Below, in pieces: positions 9,891-19,800 of a DNA stretch of 64,000 nucleotides. The notes beneath the pieces are model-generated. The model saw nothing but the letters and a program-made list of their open reading frames with translations. It was not told where the DNA came from and ran no database searches. Made by a program: the position numbers and the translations under genes. Source of the stretch: Physcomitrium patens (lineage: Eukaryota > Streptophyta > Bryopsida > Funariales > Funariaceae); NCBI RefSeq assembly GCF_000002425.4, contig NC_037265.1:3226503-3290502 (forward strand). The letters are read 5' to 3'. Positions within the stretch are counted from its first letter, which is position 1, and each line of letters begins with the position of its first letter.

Positions 9891-12533
9891 TTATTCCAAC
9901 TTATTTCGGCGCCGCCTTGAGTCTAATATCTCTTCCACCTCAAATTCTTCATTATTATCTACTTCTATAGGAGGCGGTGGCATTTGTCTTCTTCCTTGTA
10001 TATCCACTGTCTTATATGGTTCAAGAAGAGACACGTGGAATACAGGATGGATCTTCATTGACTTCGATAGATGTAACCGATATGCAACTGGGTTGATCTG
10101 TTCAGAAACAGAAAAGGGGCCAAGCCTACGATAGTCCAATTTGTCACAAGGTCGAGTGGTCTTGATATTGCGACGAAGTAGCCATACCTTATCACCCACG
10201 TTGAGTTGTGGTTGCTCTTTACGATATACATCTGCATTTATCTTTTGTCGTTCTTGAGCTTCCTTCAATTGCGTCTTCATTATTGCATGTAACTCTGACA
10301 ACCGATTTGCCATATCTTCTGCTATAGGATTATCAACTTTTGAAAAATCAAAAGTATCAAGTCGTGGATGATAGCCATAATTGGCAAAGAAAGGTGTTTG
10401 TTGCGTGGAAGAATGTACCGTATTATTATAAGCAAACTCTGCCAATGGCAGAAGGGTTGTCCAATCATCTTGTTGGTAGTTGATAGTACACCTTAAATAT
10501 TGCTCCAATACTTGGTTTACGCGCTCTGTTTGTCCATCAGTTTGAGGATAGAAAGCCGAAGATAGCTTTATGTCCACTTTTAAAATCTTGAAAAGGGTCC
10601 TCCAGAATCTTGACACAAATTGAGTTCCCCTATCCGATATGATATCTTTAGGTAATCCATGATAGCGATAGATATTATCAATGAAAAGCTTAGCTGTTTC
10701 TTCACCTGTGATAGATTTTGTACATGGCACAAAATGTGCCATCTTGGTAAAACGATCTACTATCACAAATATAGAATCATAAGATCTTGAGCTTAGAAGA
10801 TCTGTGATGAAATCCATAGAAACAGAAGACCATGGTTGTTCTGGTATAGGTAATGGCTGAAGAAGTCCGTAAGGTCGATGACGAGGAATTTTTGATCTTA
10901 AACAAATATCACATGATTGTACAAAGTCTTTGACTGACTTCCACATTTGTGGCCACCAAAAATCTCTTGATATGAGTTCCAAAGTCTTATTATATCCAAA
11001 GTGCCCTGCTGCTGGAAAGTCATGACGTGTTTGAAGAACACGTAAACGTGCTTCTCCTTCTGGAACATATAGGCGTCCTTCAAAATATAATAGATTATTC
11101 TTGAACTCGAACTTAGAAGGATCATGAGACTTGGAAGAATTATTCTCGATATCATGAACAAGAGGGTCTGAGGACATACTGGACTGGATTTGCTTGAGAA
11201 AAGTTGAATCAACAGTCAATGTTGATTTCATTGCTCGGAGATGAAATTGCTCCGGTTTCAAGAGGACCGTTCTTTGTTGCTCAAAAGCTGCATCTCCTTC
11301 TTTTAGTACAAAATAAGAACGTCTAGATAGGGCATCGGATAAACCTTGTTGTTTTCCTGGCCGATAAGTGATAATGAACTCGAATCTTGACAAAGACATA
11401 CTCCAACAAGCTTGACGATGATTCAACACGCGTGTTGACATGAAATACTCGAGGTTCTTGTGATCTGTATACACAGTGACTGGACTAGAAGCGCCTTCTA
11501 GATAATGACGCCATTCTTGAAAAGAATCCACGATCGCAAGAAGTTTTTTATCGTGGATCTCATAATTGATCTCGGCTGTTGAGAATTTTCTTGAATGAAA
11601 AGCTATCGGATGAAGTTTCTCATCTGTTCCTATTTGTGATAAAACTGCACCCAAGGCAAAATCTGATGCATCTGTTTCCATAAAAAATGCCTTGGAAAAG
11701 TCAACACGATATAAGACTGGTGCAGAGACAAACGATGTCTTCAAGGCTTCAAATGCTGCTTCCGCTTCTTGATTCCATTGGAATTTATCTTTACTAGTCA
11801 AGCGTGTAAGTGGAGCTGCAACTCGTGAGAAGTCTTTGATGAAGATCCGATAGTAATTGGCAAATCCCAAGAAACATTGGACATCTCTTACAATCTTTGG
11901 AATCTTCCAATCCATGATTGTTTGGACTTTCTTAGAATCCATCATGAGACCATCATTTGAAATGATGTATCCTAAAAAGTCAACTTGAGTAGTGTGAAAT
12001 ACACACTTTTCCATCTTGGCGTACAATCCTGCATCTCTAAGTTTTTGTAATACTTGACGAACATGTATTTCATGTTTTTCGACGTTCTTAGAATAGATCA
12101 GGATATCGTCTAGATAGCAGACGACAAAATTGTCTAAGAATTCACGAAATACATCATTCATGAGATGTTGAAAAGTAGCTGGTGCATTCGTGAGTCCAAA
12201 GGGCATGACATTATATTCGAAATGTCCGTACCTGGTTCGAAACGCAGTCTTCCATTCATCTCCTTCTTTGATCCGTACTAGATTATATGCTCCTCTTAGA
12301 TCTATTTTTGTATAGATCTTAGCTTGATTTAACTGGTCAAGGAGTCCTGATATCAAAGGTAATGGATACCTGTTCTTGATTGTGATCTTGTTGAGTCCTC
12401 CATAGTCAACACACATTCGTAAAGATCCATCTTTTTTCTTTACGAATAGAATTGGAGCTCCTGCTGGAGATTTTGAATGGCGTATGAAATTCTTCGCTAA
12501 ATTTTCGTCAATATATGTCTTGAGTTCAGCCAA
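9891..12533 (-). CDS. pol: Element B pol: reverse transcriptase, RNase H, integrase
   Basis: An 880-codon open frame. RT spans about residues 1-230: SPAGAPILFVKKKDGSLR near 22, DLRGAYNLV at 78, MPFGLTNAP at 110, catalytic YLDD at 140-143. RNase H covers about 283-405: Asp in ETDAS (288), Asp in YTDHKN (357), Asp in GLSDALSRR (400). The usual catalytic Glu of HDKELLAI is Lys (residue 330), so RNase H should be inactive. The integrase zinc finger is H504, H511, C541, C544, and the core triad is D574, D634, E670. A GPF/GPY-type module is at about 800-845, then the start of a chromodomain (864-880). The true reading continues upstream into protease (12534-13258) past a 1-nt deletion, so residue 1 is not a natural start. 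Confidence 0.93.
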   Translation of the reverse strand: MAELKTYIDENLAKNFIRHSKSPAGAPILFVKKKDGSLRMCVDYGGLNKITIKNRYPLPLISGLLDQLNQAKIYTKIDLRGAYNLVRIKEGDEWKTAFRTRYGHFEYNVMPFGLTNAPATFQHLMNDVFREFLDNFVVCYLDDILIYSKNVEKHEIHVRQVLQKLRDAGLYAKMEKCVFHTTQVDFLGYIISNDGLMMDSKKVQTIMDWKIPKIVRDVQCFLGFANYYRIFIKDFSRVAAPLTRLTSKDKFQWNQEAEAAFEALKTSFVSAPVLYRVDFSKAFFMETDASDFALGAVLSQIGTDEKLHPIAFHSRKFSTAEINYEIHDKKLLAIVDSFQEWRHYLEGASSPVTVYTDHKNLEYFMSTRVLNHRQACWSMSLSRFEFIITYRPGKQQGLSDALSRRSYFVLKEGDAAFEQQRTVLLKPEQFHLRAMKSTLTVDSTFLKQIQSSMSSDPLVHDIENNSSKSHDPSKFEFKNNLLYFEGRLYVPEGEARLRVLQTRHDFPAAGHFGYNKTLELISRDFWWPQMWKSVKDFVQSCDICLRSKIPRHRPYGLLQPLPIPEQPWSSVSMDFITDLLSSRSYDSIFVIVDRFTKMAHFVPCTKSITGEETAKLFIDNIYRYHGLPKDIISDRGTQFVSRFWRTLFKILKVDIKLSSAFYPQTDGQTERVNQVLEQYLRCTINYQQDDWTTLLPLAEFAYNNTVHSSTQQTPFFANYGYHPRLDTFDFSKVDNPIAEDMANRLSELHAIMKTQLKEAQERQKINADVYRKEQPQLNVGDKVWLLRRNIKTTRPCDKLDYRRLGPFSVSEQINPVAYRLHLSKSMKIHPVFHVSLLEPYKTVDIQGRRQMPPPPIEVDNNEEFEVEEILDSRRRRNKLE

Positions 12534-13258
12534 CTCATCTTGCGATAAACTGTAAATTGGTCCAAATGGTGGCTGAGTTCCTTCCTTGAGATCGATTGAA
12601 CAATCGTATGGGCGATGCTCAGGAAGAATATCTGCATTCTTTTTCTCAAAAACGTCTTGATAATCCTGATATTGACTTGGAATGCCACTTGAAGTCTTTA
12701 CGCTTTCAGAAATAGGTGCAGCATAAATAGCAAAAGTTGATCCTTCTTTTGCTGCGTGTATAAATGCTTTTGCACCTATAGGTGCGAGTTTTACTATACT
12801 AGACTCATGGTTTTTTACTTGGTTAATAGAACTGTTACTAATGCTCTGAGGAAAATCAAGTTTACGAGAAATCCAATCTATTCGAGGATTATACTTTTCT
12901 AACCATGATAAGCCTAAAATTACTGGATTAGAGGGAGATCTAATTATATTAAAAATTACGCAACTACTATGACCATTTATTACTACATCTACAGAAGTGT
13001 TTCGTGAGTTACATCTCCAGAAGACAACGGACGACCATCTATGACTTCTACGTGTATAGGTTTAGTTTTTTGTATTAATGATATTCTATGACATCTAACA
13101 AATTCTTCATCTAAAAAACAAGATGAGGCTCCTGAATCTACCAAGGCAGAGGCTTTGTAATTATTAGGTCCTAAACGCACATCTATTATAAAACAAGGAG
13201 ATGGTTCTGAGGAGAGGATAGGACCTTTATTAGAAGTTGTACAAGATTCCAGCCGCAC
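12534..13258 (-). pseudogene. Element B protease and protease-RT linker, frameshifted
   Basis: From 13258 the frame encodes an aspartic protease of the retropepsin type: ALVDSGASSCFLD carries the DSG active site and VEVIDGRPLSSGDVTHET follows. The frame stops at 12989, but the sibling copy at 15014-15357 continues as HPIKVTIDGHDS. Alignment shows one nucleotide missing here at about 13005. Beyond it the same frame as pol reads on (SPSNPVILGLSWLEKYNP, then EHRPYDCSIDL) into RT. So protease-RT-integrase was a single polyprotein, in the -1 frame relative to gag. The -1 frame overlaps the end of gag by about 70 nt (open to about 13333). No canonical slippery heptamer was spotted. Confidence 0.85.
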
Positions 13259-13263
13259 GGTCC

Positions 13264-14271
13264 CTATTGTAGCTGGACGTACTCGTTTTCCGACATACTG
13301 TCTTCTTTGACAGCCGTACTCCTCATTTTGTAGTTACGTCGCTTCTTTGGACAATGTTGAGTAGTGTGCTTAGGTTCTCCACAATATAAGCACAATCCTT
13401 CTTGTCGACGACGAGACTTTTCTTGCTCAGTAAGAGGTTTGAAACGTACCGCATCAATTTGCATATCCTCTACTTCTGAAGGTATGTGTTGAGGAGACGT
13501 CGGTGTTGCCATTGAATTGTAGTAACGTTGAGGCCCACTTGTGCGACTCTCGGATCGAAATTCAAAAAGTCGATTGTCGCACTTCACAGCAAAGTCAATT
13601 GCTTGACTCAATGTTTGAGGATCAGGTAAATTAAGCATCAATTTCTTTACCTCATATTGTAATCCGTAGAGAAATTGACTCACAAGTGCGGCATCATCCC
13701 ACTTGATATCAGTTGCAAGTTGTCGAAATTGCGAAGCATATAATGTTACTGATCGATTGTCTTGTCGCAAAATACGGATCTTGTTGGTTGCAACACGAAT
13801 TGCATCATGTTCTCCAAACATGGATCGAAACTCCGCCAAAAAAGCCTCCAGATTATCCAATATTGGATCTCGTCGTTCAAGAAAAGATGAAAACCATAAC
13901 AATGCTGAACCTGAAAGAAGTGTACCAATGAATCTTACTTGTGACCCTGGAGTTGGATAGCTCTGGGGTTGAAGTTCAATCACTAGTTGGACCTGATTGA
14001 TGAATCCTCGAAACTTGGATCTGGTACCATCAAACTTCTCGGGCAAGGCAACTCTCGGTTCTCTAACACTCGAAGGGTGTTCCATTCTGGGAGAAGGGAC
14101 ATGGTTTGGTGCAGATGTTGAAGCAGCCCCAATCATCTCTATATCTTCACTTCCTACCATTCTTGTTGCTCCTTGTGGTGGTAAATTGAGTTGATGCATC
14201 GCAAGCATTAACTCCCTCAATTGTTCTTGCATCTGTGCCATTGCACTCTTCATTTCAACAAGCTCTGCCAT
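13264..14271 (-). CDS. gag: Element B gag (intact)
   Basis: 335 residues from ATG 14271-14269 to a TAG stop. It has an N-terminal coiled-coil-like stretch (MAELVEMKSAMAQMQEQLRELM), a capsid-like retrotransposon gag domain at about 75-235 (FRGFINQVQL, ALLWFSSFLER, YASQFRQLATDIKWDD) and a C-terminal CCHC zinc knuckle of spacing C-x2-C-x4-H-x4-C (CLYCGEPKHTTQHC, about 295-308). The product would assemble virus-like particles and bind element RNA. A second, damaged copy lies at 15358-16360. This is the only undamaged gag in the window. Confidence 0.93.
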   Translation of the reverse strand: MAELVEMKSAMAQMQEQLRELMLAMHQLNLPPQGATRMVGSEDIEMIGAASTSAPNHVPSPRMEHPSSVREPRVALPEKFDGTRSKFRGFINQVQLVIELQPQSYPTPGSQVRFIGTLLSGSALLWFSSFLERRDPILDNLEAFLAEFRSMFGEHDAIRVATNKIRILRQDNRSVTLYASQFRQLATDIKWDDAALVSQFLYGLQYEVKKLMLNLPDPQTLSQAIDFAVKCDNRLFEFRSESRTSGPQRYYNSMATPTSPQHIPSEVEDMQIDAVRFKPLTEQEKSRRRQEGLCLYCGEPKHTTQHCPKKRRNYKMRSTAVKEDSMSENEYVQLQ

Positions 14272-14451
14272 AGTAGCACTTAGAAAAGAGAAGATGCCTA
14301 ATAACGCTCAAAACAAATAGAAGAGAGGAATTGATAACAAAGAAAATACTAAGAACAATATCAGTTTAAAAGAGGGTAATCCGCAACTTCTAATGCGCTT
14401 ATGTCTTATCAAGAAAAAGGGGTAATCCACTCTTAATCAAGAAAAGACAAA

Positions 14452-14460
14452 GCTCTGATA
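14452..14460 (-). other. Initiator-Met tRNA primer-binding core of the inner unit
   Basis: On the minus strand TATCAGAGC matches the core of the plant initiator tRNA-Met primer site (TGGTATCAGAGC), but the leading TGG is not conserved and the site is 23 nt from the LTR edge instead of directly next to it. The same arrangement occurs at 16540-16548. Confidence 0.5.
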
Positions 14461-14483
14461 TTGTAAGTGGACTCTTGTCAATC

Positions 14484-15013
14484 TGTCAAGGACAAGAACT
14501 CGATGAAAGCTAAAGAGTAAGTGAGACTTTTCTCAAAAAGAAATAGGACAAAATAGAAATATGTATATTAAGAAAGAAACTGGAATGGCTATTGCCAAAA
14601 TACAAGAAAACTAGAAACCCTTGAAACTAGACTAGAAGCAAGAAAGGAGTTGACAAGAGTGAAGAGGGCTTCACTCTTGCCTCTATATATACTATCTAAC
14701 TAGAAGCCACGTGGCGATGTTCTATAAGACCTCCAATATATGTTGACTTTCTAGGCCACATGCCTTTGCTTGCAAGGCAAGTTTTCTATGGATGGACCAC
14801 GTAATTAGCTTGTTCTTTAAGCTTCCAACATGCGTGGCACATGGCTAACTTGTTGACCAAGTTTCTAACCTAAAAGTCAACTATAGACTCCTATAAAGTC
14901 AAAGCAGCGTCTATGAAGCTTCTAAGAAGCTTCTCTAGAAGATATTACACAATTAACCTACTTTTACATACTTTTATCTATTCATATAGGTAATTATATG
15001 TATGTCCGTGACA
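14484..15013 (-). repeat. LTR2 (internal LTR of composite element B)
   Basis: 530 bp, TGTCAAGGAC to GTCCGTGACA. Clearly more divergent from LTR1 and LTR3 than they are from each other, most of all in the first 90 bp. On its right it joins protease sequence at the position matching about 12924 of the full protease, with no leader and no matching target duplication across the inner unit. Confidence 0.9.
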
Positions 15014-15357
15014 CTGGATTGGACGGGGATTTAATTATGTTAAAAGCTATGTAGCTATCATGACCGTCTATTGTTACTTTTATAGGATGAGTTTCATGAG
15101 TGACATCTCCAGAAGACAAGGGACGACCATCTATGACTTCTACATGTACTGGTTTAGGTTTCTGTACAAAGGGTATTTTACGACTTTTAACAAATTGTTC
15201 ATCTAAAAAATATGCTGAGGCTCCCGAATCTAATAAAACAGAGGCTTTGTAATTCTTAGGTCCTAAATATAAGTCTATTATAAAACAAGGAGAGGGTTCT
15301 AAGAAGAGGATAGGACCTTCATTAGGAATTGTACAAGGTTCCAGCTGCATGGTCCAT
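15014..15357 (-). pseudogene. Truncated protease' of the outer unit
   Basis: An aspartic protease reading with LLDSGASAYFLD and VEVIDGRPLSSGDVTHETHPIKV. It is intact up to SPSNPV and is then cut by the LTR2 boundary. It keeps the nucleotide missing from the protease at about 13005. No RT follows. Confidence 0.85.
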
Positions 15358-16360
15358 ATTGTAGCTGGACGAATCCGTTTTCCGACATGTTGTCTTCTTT
15401 GACCGTCGTACCCCTCATTTTATAGTTGCGTCGTTTCTTTGGACAATGTTGAGCAGTGTACTTAGGTTCTCCGCAATATAAACATAACCCTTCTTGACGA
15501 CGACGAATCTTTTCTTGCTCAGTTAGGGGTTTAAAACGTACTACATCAATTTGCATGTCTTCTACTTCCGAATGTACATTTGGCAAAGATGTTGATGTTG
15601 CCATTGAGTAATAACGTTGAGGTTCCCATGAATGATTCTCGGATCGAAATTCGAAAAGTCGATTATCACATTTTATCGTAAAATCGATTGTTTGACTCAA
15701 AGTTTGAGGATCAGGTAAGTTGAGCATCAATTTCTTTACTTCGTATTGCAATCCATAAAGAAATTGACTGATGAGTGCAACATCATCCCACTTGATGTCA
15801 ATTGCAACTTGTCAAAATTGTGAAGCATATACTGTTACTGAGCGATTTCTTTGTCGCAGAATTTGGATCTTATTTGTTGCAACATGAGTTGCATCGTGTT
15901 CACCATACATAGATCGAAACTCCGCCAAAAAAGCTTCCAAATTGTCCAATATTGGATTTCGTTATTCAAGAAAAGACAAAAACCACGATAATGCAGAACC
16001 AAAAAGTAGAGTGCCAATAAACTTGACTTATGATCCTGGAGTTGGATAGCTTTGCGGTTGAAGTTCAATTGCCAATTGTACTTGATTGATGAACCCTCGA
16101 AACTTTGATCTCGTACCATCAAATTTCTCGGGTAAGGCAATTCTTGGTTCTCTAGTGCTTACAGGGTGTTGTACAATTGGAGAAGGAACGTGATTTGTTG
16201 CAGATGTTGAAGCGGCTCCGATCATCTCTATATCCCTACTTTCTGTTATTCTTGTTCTTTCCTGTGTTGGTGAATTGAATTGATGCATCGCAAGCATTAA
16301 CTCCCTCATTTGTTCTTGCATTTGTGCCATTGCACTCTTCATTTCAACAAGCTCTGCCAT
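15358..16360 (-). pseudogene. gag: gag' of the outer unit (three stops)
   Basis: Homologous from end to end with gag 13264-14271, from MAELVEMKSAM at 16360 to a CCHC knuckle (CLYCGEPKYTAQHC; His position and spacing kept). Stops interrupt it at about 16029 (CAA to TAA), 15964 and 15812 (CGA to TGA). All are C-to-T type changes on one strand, consistent with deamination of methylated cytosine. Its last codons read through the normal gag stop (TAG to TAT). Confidence 0.85.
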
Positions 16361-16539
16361 AATAACACTAAGAAGAAAAATTTGTTTGATACTGCTCAAG
16401 ACAAAAGAAAAGAAAGACTTGATAACAAAGAAGATATTAAGAACAATATCAGTTTAGAAGTGGGTAATCCGCAAACTTCTAATATGCTTATGTCTTGTCA
16501 AGAGAAAAGGGTAATCCACTCTTACTCAAGAAAAACAAA

Positions 16540-16548
16540 GCTCTGATA
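16540..16548 (-). other. Initiator-Met tRNA primer-binding core of the outer unit
   Basis: TATCAGAGC on the minus strand, 23 nt from LTR3, the same spacing as the inner unit. Confidence 0.5.
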
Positions 16549-16571
16549 TTGTAAGTGTACTCTTGTCAATC

Positions 16572-17111
16572 TGTCAAGGACAAGAACTCGATGAAAAACA
16601 ATTCAGACAAGTGAGCCTTCACTCAAAGAGAGGTAAATAAACAAATATATATATATTGAAAGAGAAACTGGAATGGCTATTGCCAAAAGACAAGAAAATT
16701 AGAGACCCTTGAAACTAGACTAGAAGCAAGAAAGGAGTTGACAAGAGTGAAGAGAGCTTCACTCTTGCCTCTATATATACTATCTAACTAGAAGCCACGT
16801 GGCGATATTCTATAAGACCTCTAATATGTGTTGACTTTCTAGGCCACATGTCTTTGCTTGCAAGGCAAGTTTTCTATGAGTGGACTACGTAGTTAGCTTG
16901 TCCTTCAAGCTACCAACATGTGTGGCACATGGCTAACTTGTTGACCAAGTTTTTAACCTAAAAGTCAACTATGGACTCCTATAAGATCAAAGCAGCGTCT
17001 ATGAAGCTTCTAAGAAGCTTCTCTAGAAGATATTGCACAATTAATCTACTTTTATCTACTTTTACATACTTTTATCGACTCTTGTAGGTAATTATATGTA
17101 TATCCGTGACA
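16572..17111 (-). repeat. LTR3 (5' LTR of composite element B)
   Basis: 540 bp, TGTCAAGGAC to TCCGTGACA, followed by the right copy of the target duplication ATATC (17112-17116). Its closest match is LTR1. Confidence 0.92.
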
Positions 17112-17116
17112 ATATC

Positions 17117-17406
17117 TTTCTAATTCAATAGAATGAAGAAGAAGGTTGGACTTGAAATTTCTAGCTAATTTAGTTAATTTTTTCATTATTAACTTCATTT
17201 AATGGAAAATTTGGATTTGAAATTCTAATTAAGGTGCCTTCATCTTTTTTTGTAAATCTTTCTTTTACATATTATCTTCAATAGAATATATTAAGGTCAA
17301 CAAAGGAAGTAGAGGCCTAATATTTAAAGTTAAAAGATAGGCTCATATGATTGTAGAAATCAATGGTGGTTGTTTGTACATTTGAAAGCTTAATGTATAA
17401 GAAATC
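17117..17406. other. Unassigned AT-rich DNA right of element B
   Basis: Continuation of the pre-insertion locus from 8784. It may be decayed downstream sequence of the gag at 17407-18310; no motif supports a firmer call. Confidence 0.4.
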
Positions 17407-18310
17407 CTAGTATGTATAGATATGGATATTGTAGTCTTTTTTATGCCACAGCCTTCGATGCTCTTTATTTATTTTTTCTACTTTCTTTGCTCCATATTTG
17501 ACTATTATAAGATCTTTAGAGCAAGTATAAAGGATTTCTTTAATTATTTTTTCTTTGGCAAATCTTTGAATAAAGAAATGCTTGAAGGTGTCATTGGAGA
17601 GCAAAGTTCTTACAAATCTTATCACTACTAATTCAAAAATTAGGATATATGATGTAATAACTTCATCCTTTCCTTGTTTAAGAAAAGATAAAGTAATTAA
17701 GGCCATGATTTGTCTTACTTCAAGCTCAAAATTTTCTAAGAAAAAGTAGTGGATCATGTCCCAATTTAAGAAGGTGTTAGAAGAGTGGTTGCAATATCAC
17801 TTTTATGCCCCCTCTTTTAATGTGGTTGAAAACAATACTAAATAAGAATGGCCATTTGTTATCAAATACATAGTGAATATTTCTATGAAATACTCTACAA
17901 GGATTGAAGGATCTTCATCTCTTGTACCTCTAAAGATAGGAAGTTTAAGAGGCATAGGAGCAGCACTAAGTCCCTCCAAAACTTAAATAAATAAACTCCT
18001 TGATTGAACCAAAAGATTAATTGATATGGATGGTGGTTCTTTTATTTTTCTTTTTTCTTTTTTTTGATCTATTTGGATCTATTGTCTTTGGTAGTTGAGA
18101 TGAATGAATGCTCCTTTGATCCAAATTACTTATATTATCTATCAAAAGATTTAAAAATAAGTTTTTTAAATTTTCTTTAAGGTCTTTTAAAAGAAGGTCT
18201 TTAAATTCTTTAAAGATATTTTTAGGCAAATTTAAAACAGGTTTAGGAATTAAAATCCTAATATTTGGTAAGAAATGTTTAATGATTTTTAAAGATTCTA
18301 GATTTTTCAA
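17407..18310 (-). pseudogene. Decayed gag of a different LTR retrotransposon (element J)
   Basis: The frame at 17757-17407 has typical retrotransposon gag signature: FLKQGKDEVITSYILIFE, then IRFVRTLLSNDTFKHFFIQ. An upstream piece (18310-18017) is Lys/Leu-rich and would be its N-terminal part. Stops and frameshifts separate them. It does not resemble the B-family or F-family gags. A leader repeat array (19001-19800) and a primer-binding-like site (20938-20955) lie upstream on the same strand, which fits one minus-strand element. Confidence 0.6.
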
Positions 18311-19000
18311 AAATTATACTAATACGTGTTTATTGGATCTAATAAAGTGATGCATTAAATTTCTATGACCATGATTTCATTTCTAAAAATTAAAAATTAA
18401 AAGTTAAAATAATTAAAATAATCCAAATAAAACAACTTATGGAATTTAAATTTTTATTATCTTGTACTTATCAACTTTTATCCTACTTAAACATTCATTT
18501 TGATAGAGAAAGAAAATACAACAAAAATAATCTAAAAAAAGAATGCTTACTTGAGTATCGTACCAATCAAAGCTTTTTTTTTCTTAAAATATTATATAGA
18601 ATGACTTTGTATGGAAGTGATCTAAACAACATTCAATGCAAAGGTATTTTGTTGTTAGTGTCAAGAAGGCAAGCCTCTTTTTTAGAATACAAGGTCCTTA
18701 ATTGCAAGTGGATTGAAAGAAATATAATGTTGCCTAAATGAAGTCAAATGTAAAAAGATAGCCAAAAGCTAAATACAAAATTTAGTCTAATTTATTTCTT
18801 GTGCTAAGATGTAGCCAATCCTTAATTCAAATCTTAAACTCAAATCTCAACTTATTAAAATACCTATAACTTACTTATTACTAATCTAATCTATGCAAAG
18901 TTTAGCTTTTTGAGCTTAATTCAAGCTAAAAATTTTAAATTGTTAAAGTCCTTAAACAAAATCTTGAAAAAATGAGAGCCAAATCAAGGAGGAAAAAAAT
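18311..19000. other. No gene seen (possible element J leader)
   Basis: AT-rich, with no convincing frame. A short frame at 18439-18741 on the plus strand has no recognisable feature. Confidence 0.35.
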
Positions 19001-19800
19001 TGGCTACTTGCTCTAGTCACTGCTTCAATACCCCCATCTACAAATTAGCTTGAATCTTCCTCATCACAGCTTTTTTTTTCTCACATACAAGGACTTTTTG
19101 GAAAGCTAACAATGAGCTCTAACTTCTTTCAAATTATCAGAATAAAAAGAAAAAAATCCAATAAATGGCATAACAAGTTCCAAACTAGTCTTGAATTTCG
19201 CAGCACAAAAATTCCAGCAAATCTCCTCCAACAAATTCATATGAATCTCCCTCATCACACCTCTTCTTTTTGCATGAAATAGCTCTTTGTAAAGCTAACA
19301 ATAAGATCTAGCTTCTTTCAAATTTTCAAAACAAAAAGATGAAAATCTAAAAAATGCAATAGGAAACCTCAAACCGGTCTTGAATCTCGCCACCCATAAA
19401 ACTTGAGAGACTCCCTTCTCACAAATCTGCTTGGATCTCCCTCTTTACAACTCCATTTCTTGCATAAAATAACTTGTTGGAAATCTAACAACACGATCTA
19501 ATTTCTCTCAAAATTTTAAAAAAAGAAGAAGAATATACGAGATATGGCATAGAAATTCCTAACCAAACTTGAATCTTGCAGCTCAAAAATTCCAGCCACC
19601 TCTTTCACAAATTCGCATGGCTCTCCCTCTTCATAGCTTCAATTCTTATGTTCTATAGCTTATTGGAAAGCTAATAACATGATCTGACTTTCCTCAAATT
19701 TTCAAAACAAAAAGATGAAAATTCGGTAGATGGCCTTCAAAACCCCAAACCAAGCTTGAATCTTGTCTCTTCAAAAAATCTAAAGACCTCTCTTTTGATC
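19001..19800 (-). repeat. Tandem array, about 188-bp unit, just over four copies
   Basis: Each unit contains GGAAAGCTAACAA, a CTTCTTTCAAATTTTCA-type stretch, AAAAAGATGAAAATC and TTGAATCTTGCAGC. The anchor CTTGAAT recurs at 19190, 19379, 19568 and 19754, that is every 186-189 bp. Units have diverged considerably. It is not coding. Its position upstream of a gag suggests a repeated 5' leader of an LTR retrotransposon. Confidence 0.75.

Larger units (their letters stand above)
8785..17111 (-). mobile_element. Composite Ty3/gypsy chromovirus B: three LTRs, two gags, one pol
   Basis: Minus-strand order is LTR3 (16572-17111), primer site, gag', partial protease', LTR2 (14484-15013), primer site, gag, protease, RT, RNase H, integrase, chromodomain, accessory ORF, polypurine tract, LTR1 (8785-9322). 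The unit is bounded by TGTCA...TGACA ends and a perfect 5-bp duplication ATATC (8780-8784 and 17112-17116). The outer LTRs differ by roughly a dozen changes over about 540 bp, whereas LTR2 is clearly more divergent. The simplest reading is a nested insertion into protease, followed by loss of one LTR and one pol copy through homologous recombination. Not autonomous as it stands. Confidence 0.85.

Noticed and set aside
13263-13300. Canonical -1 slippery heptamer at the gag-pol overlap
   Set aside because: The nearest A-rich word (GGAAAACG) does not fit X-XXY-YYZ; only the frame relation is claimed.
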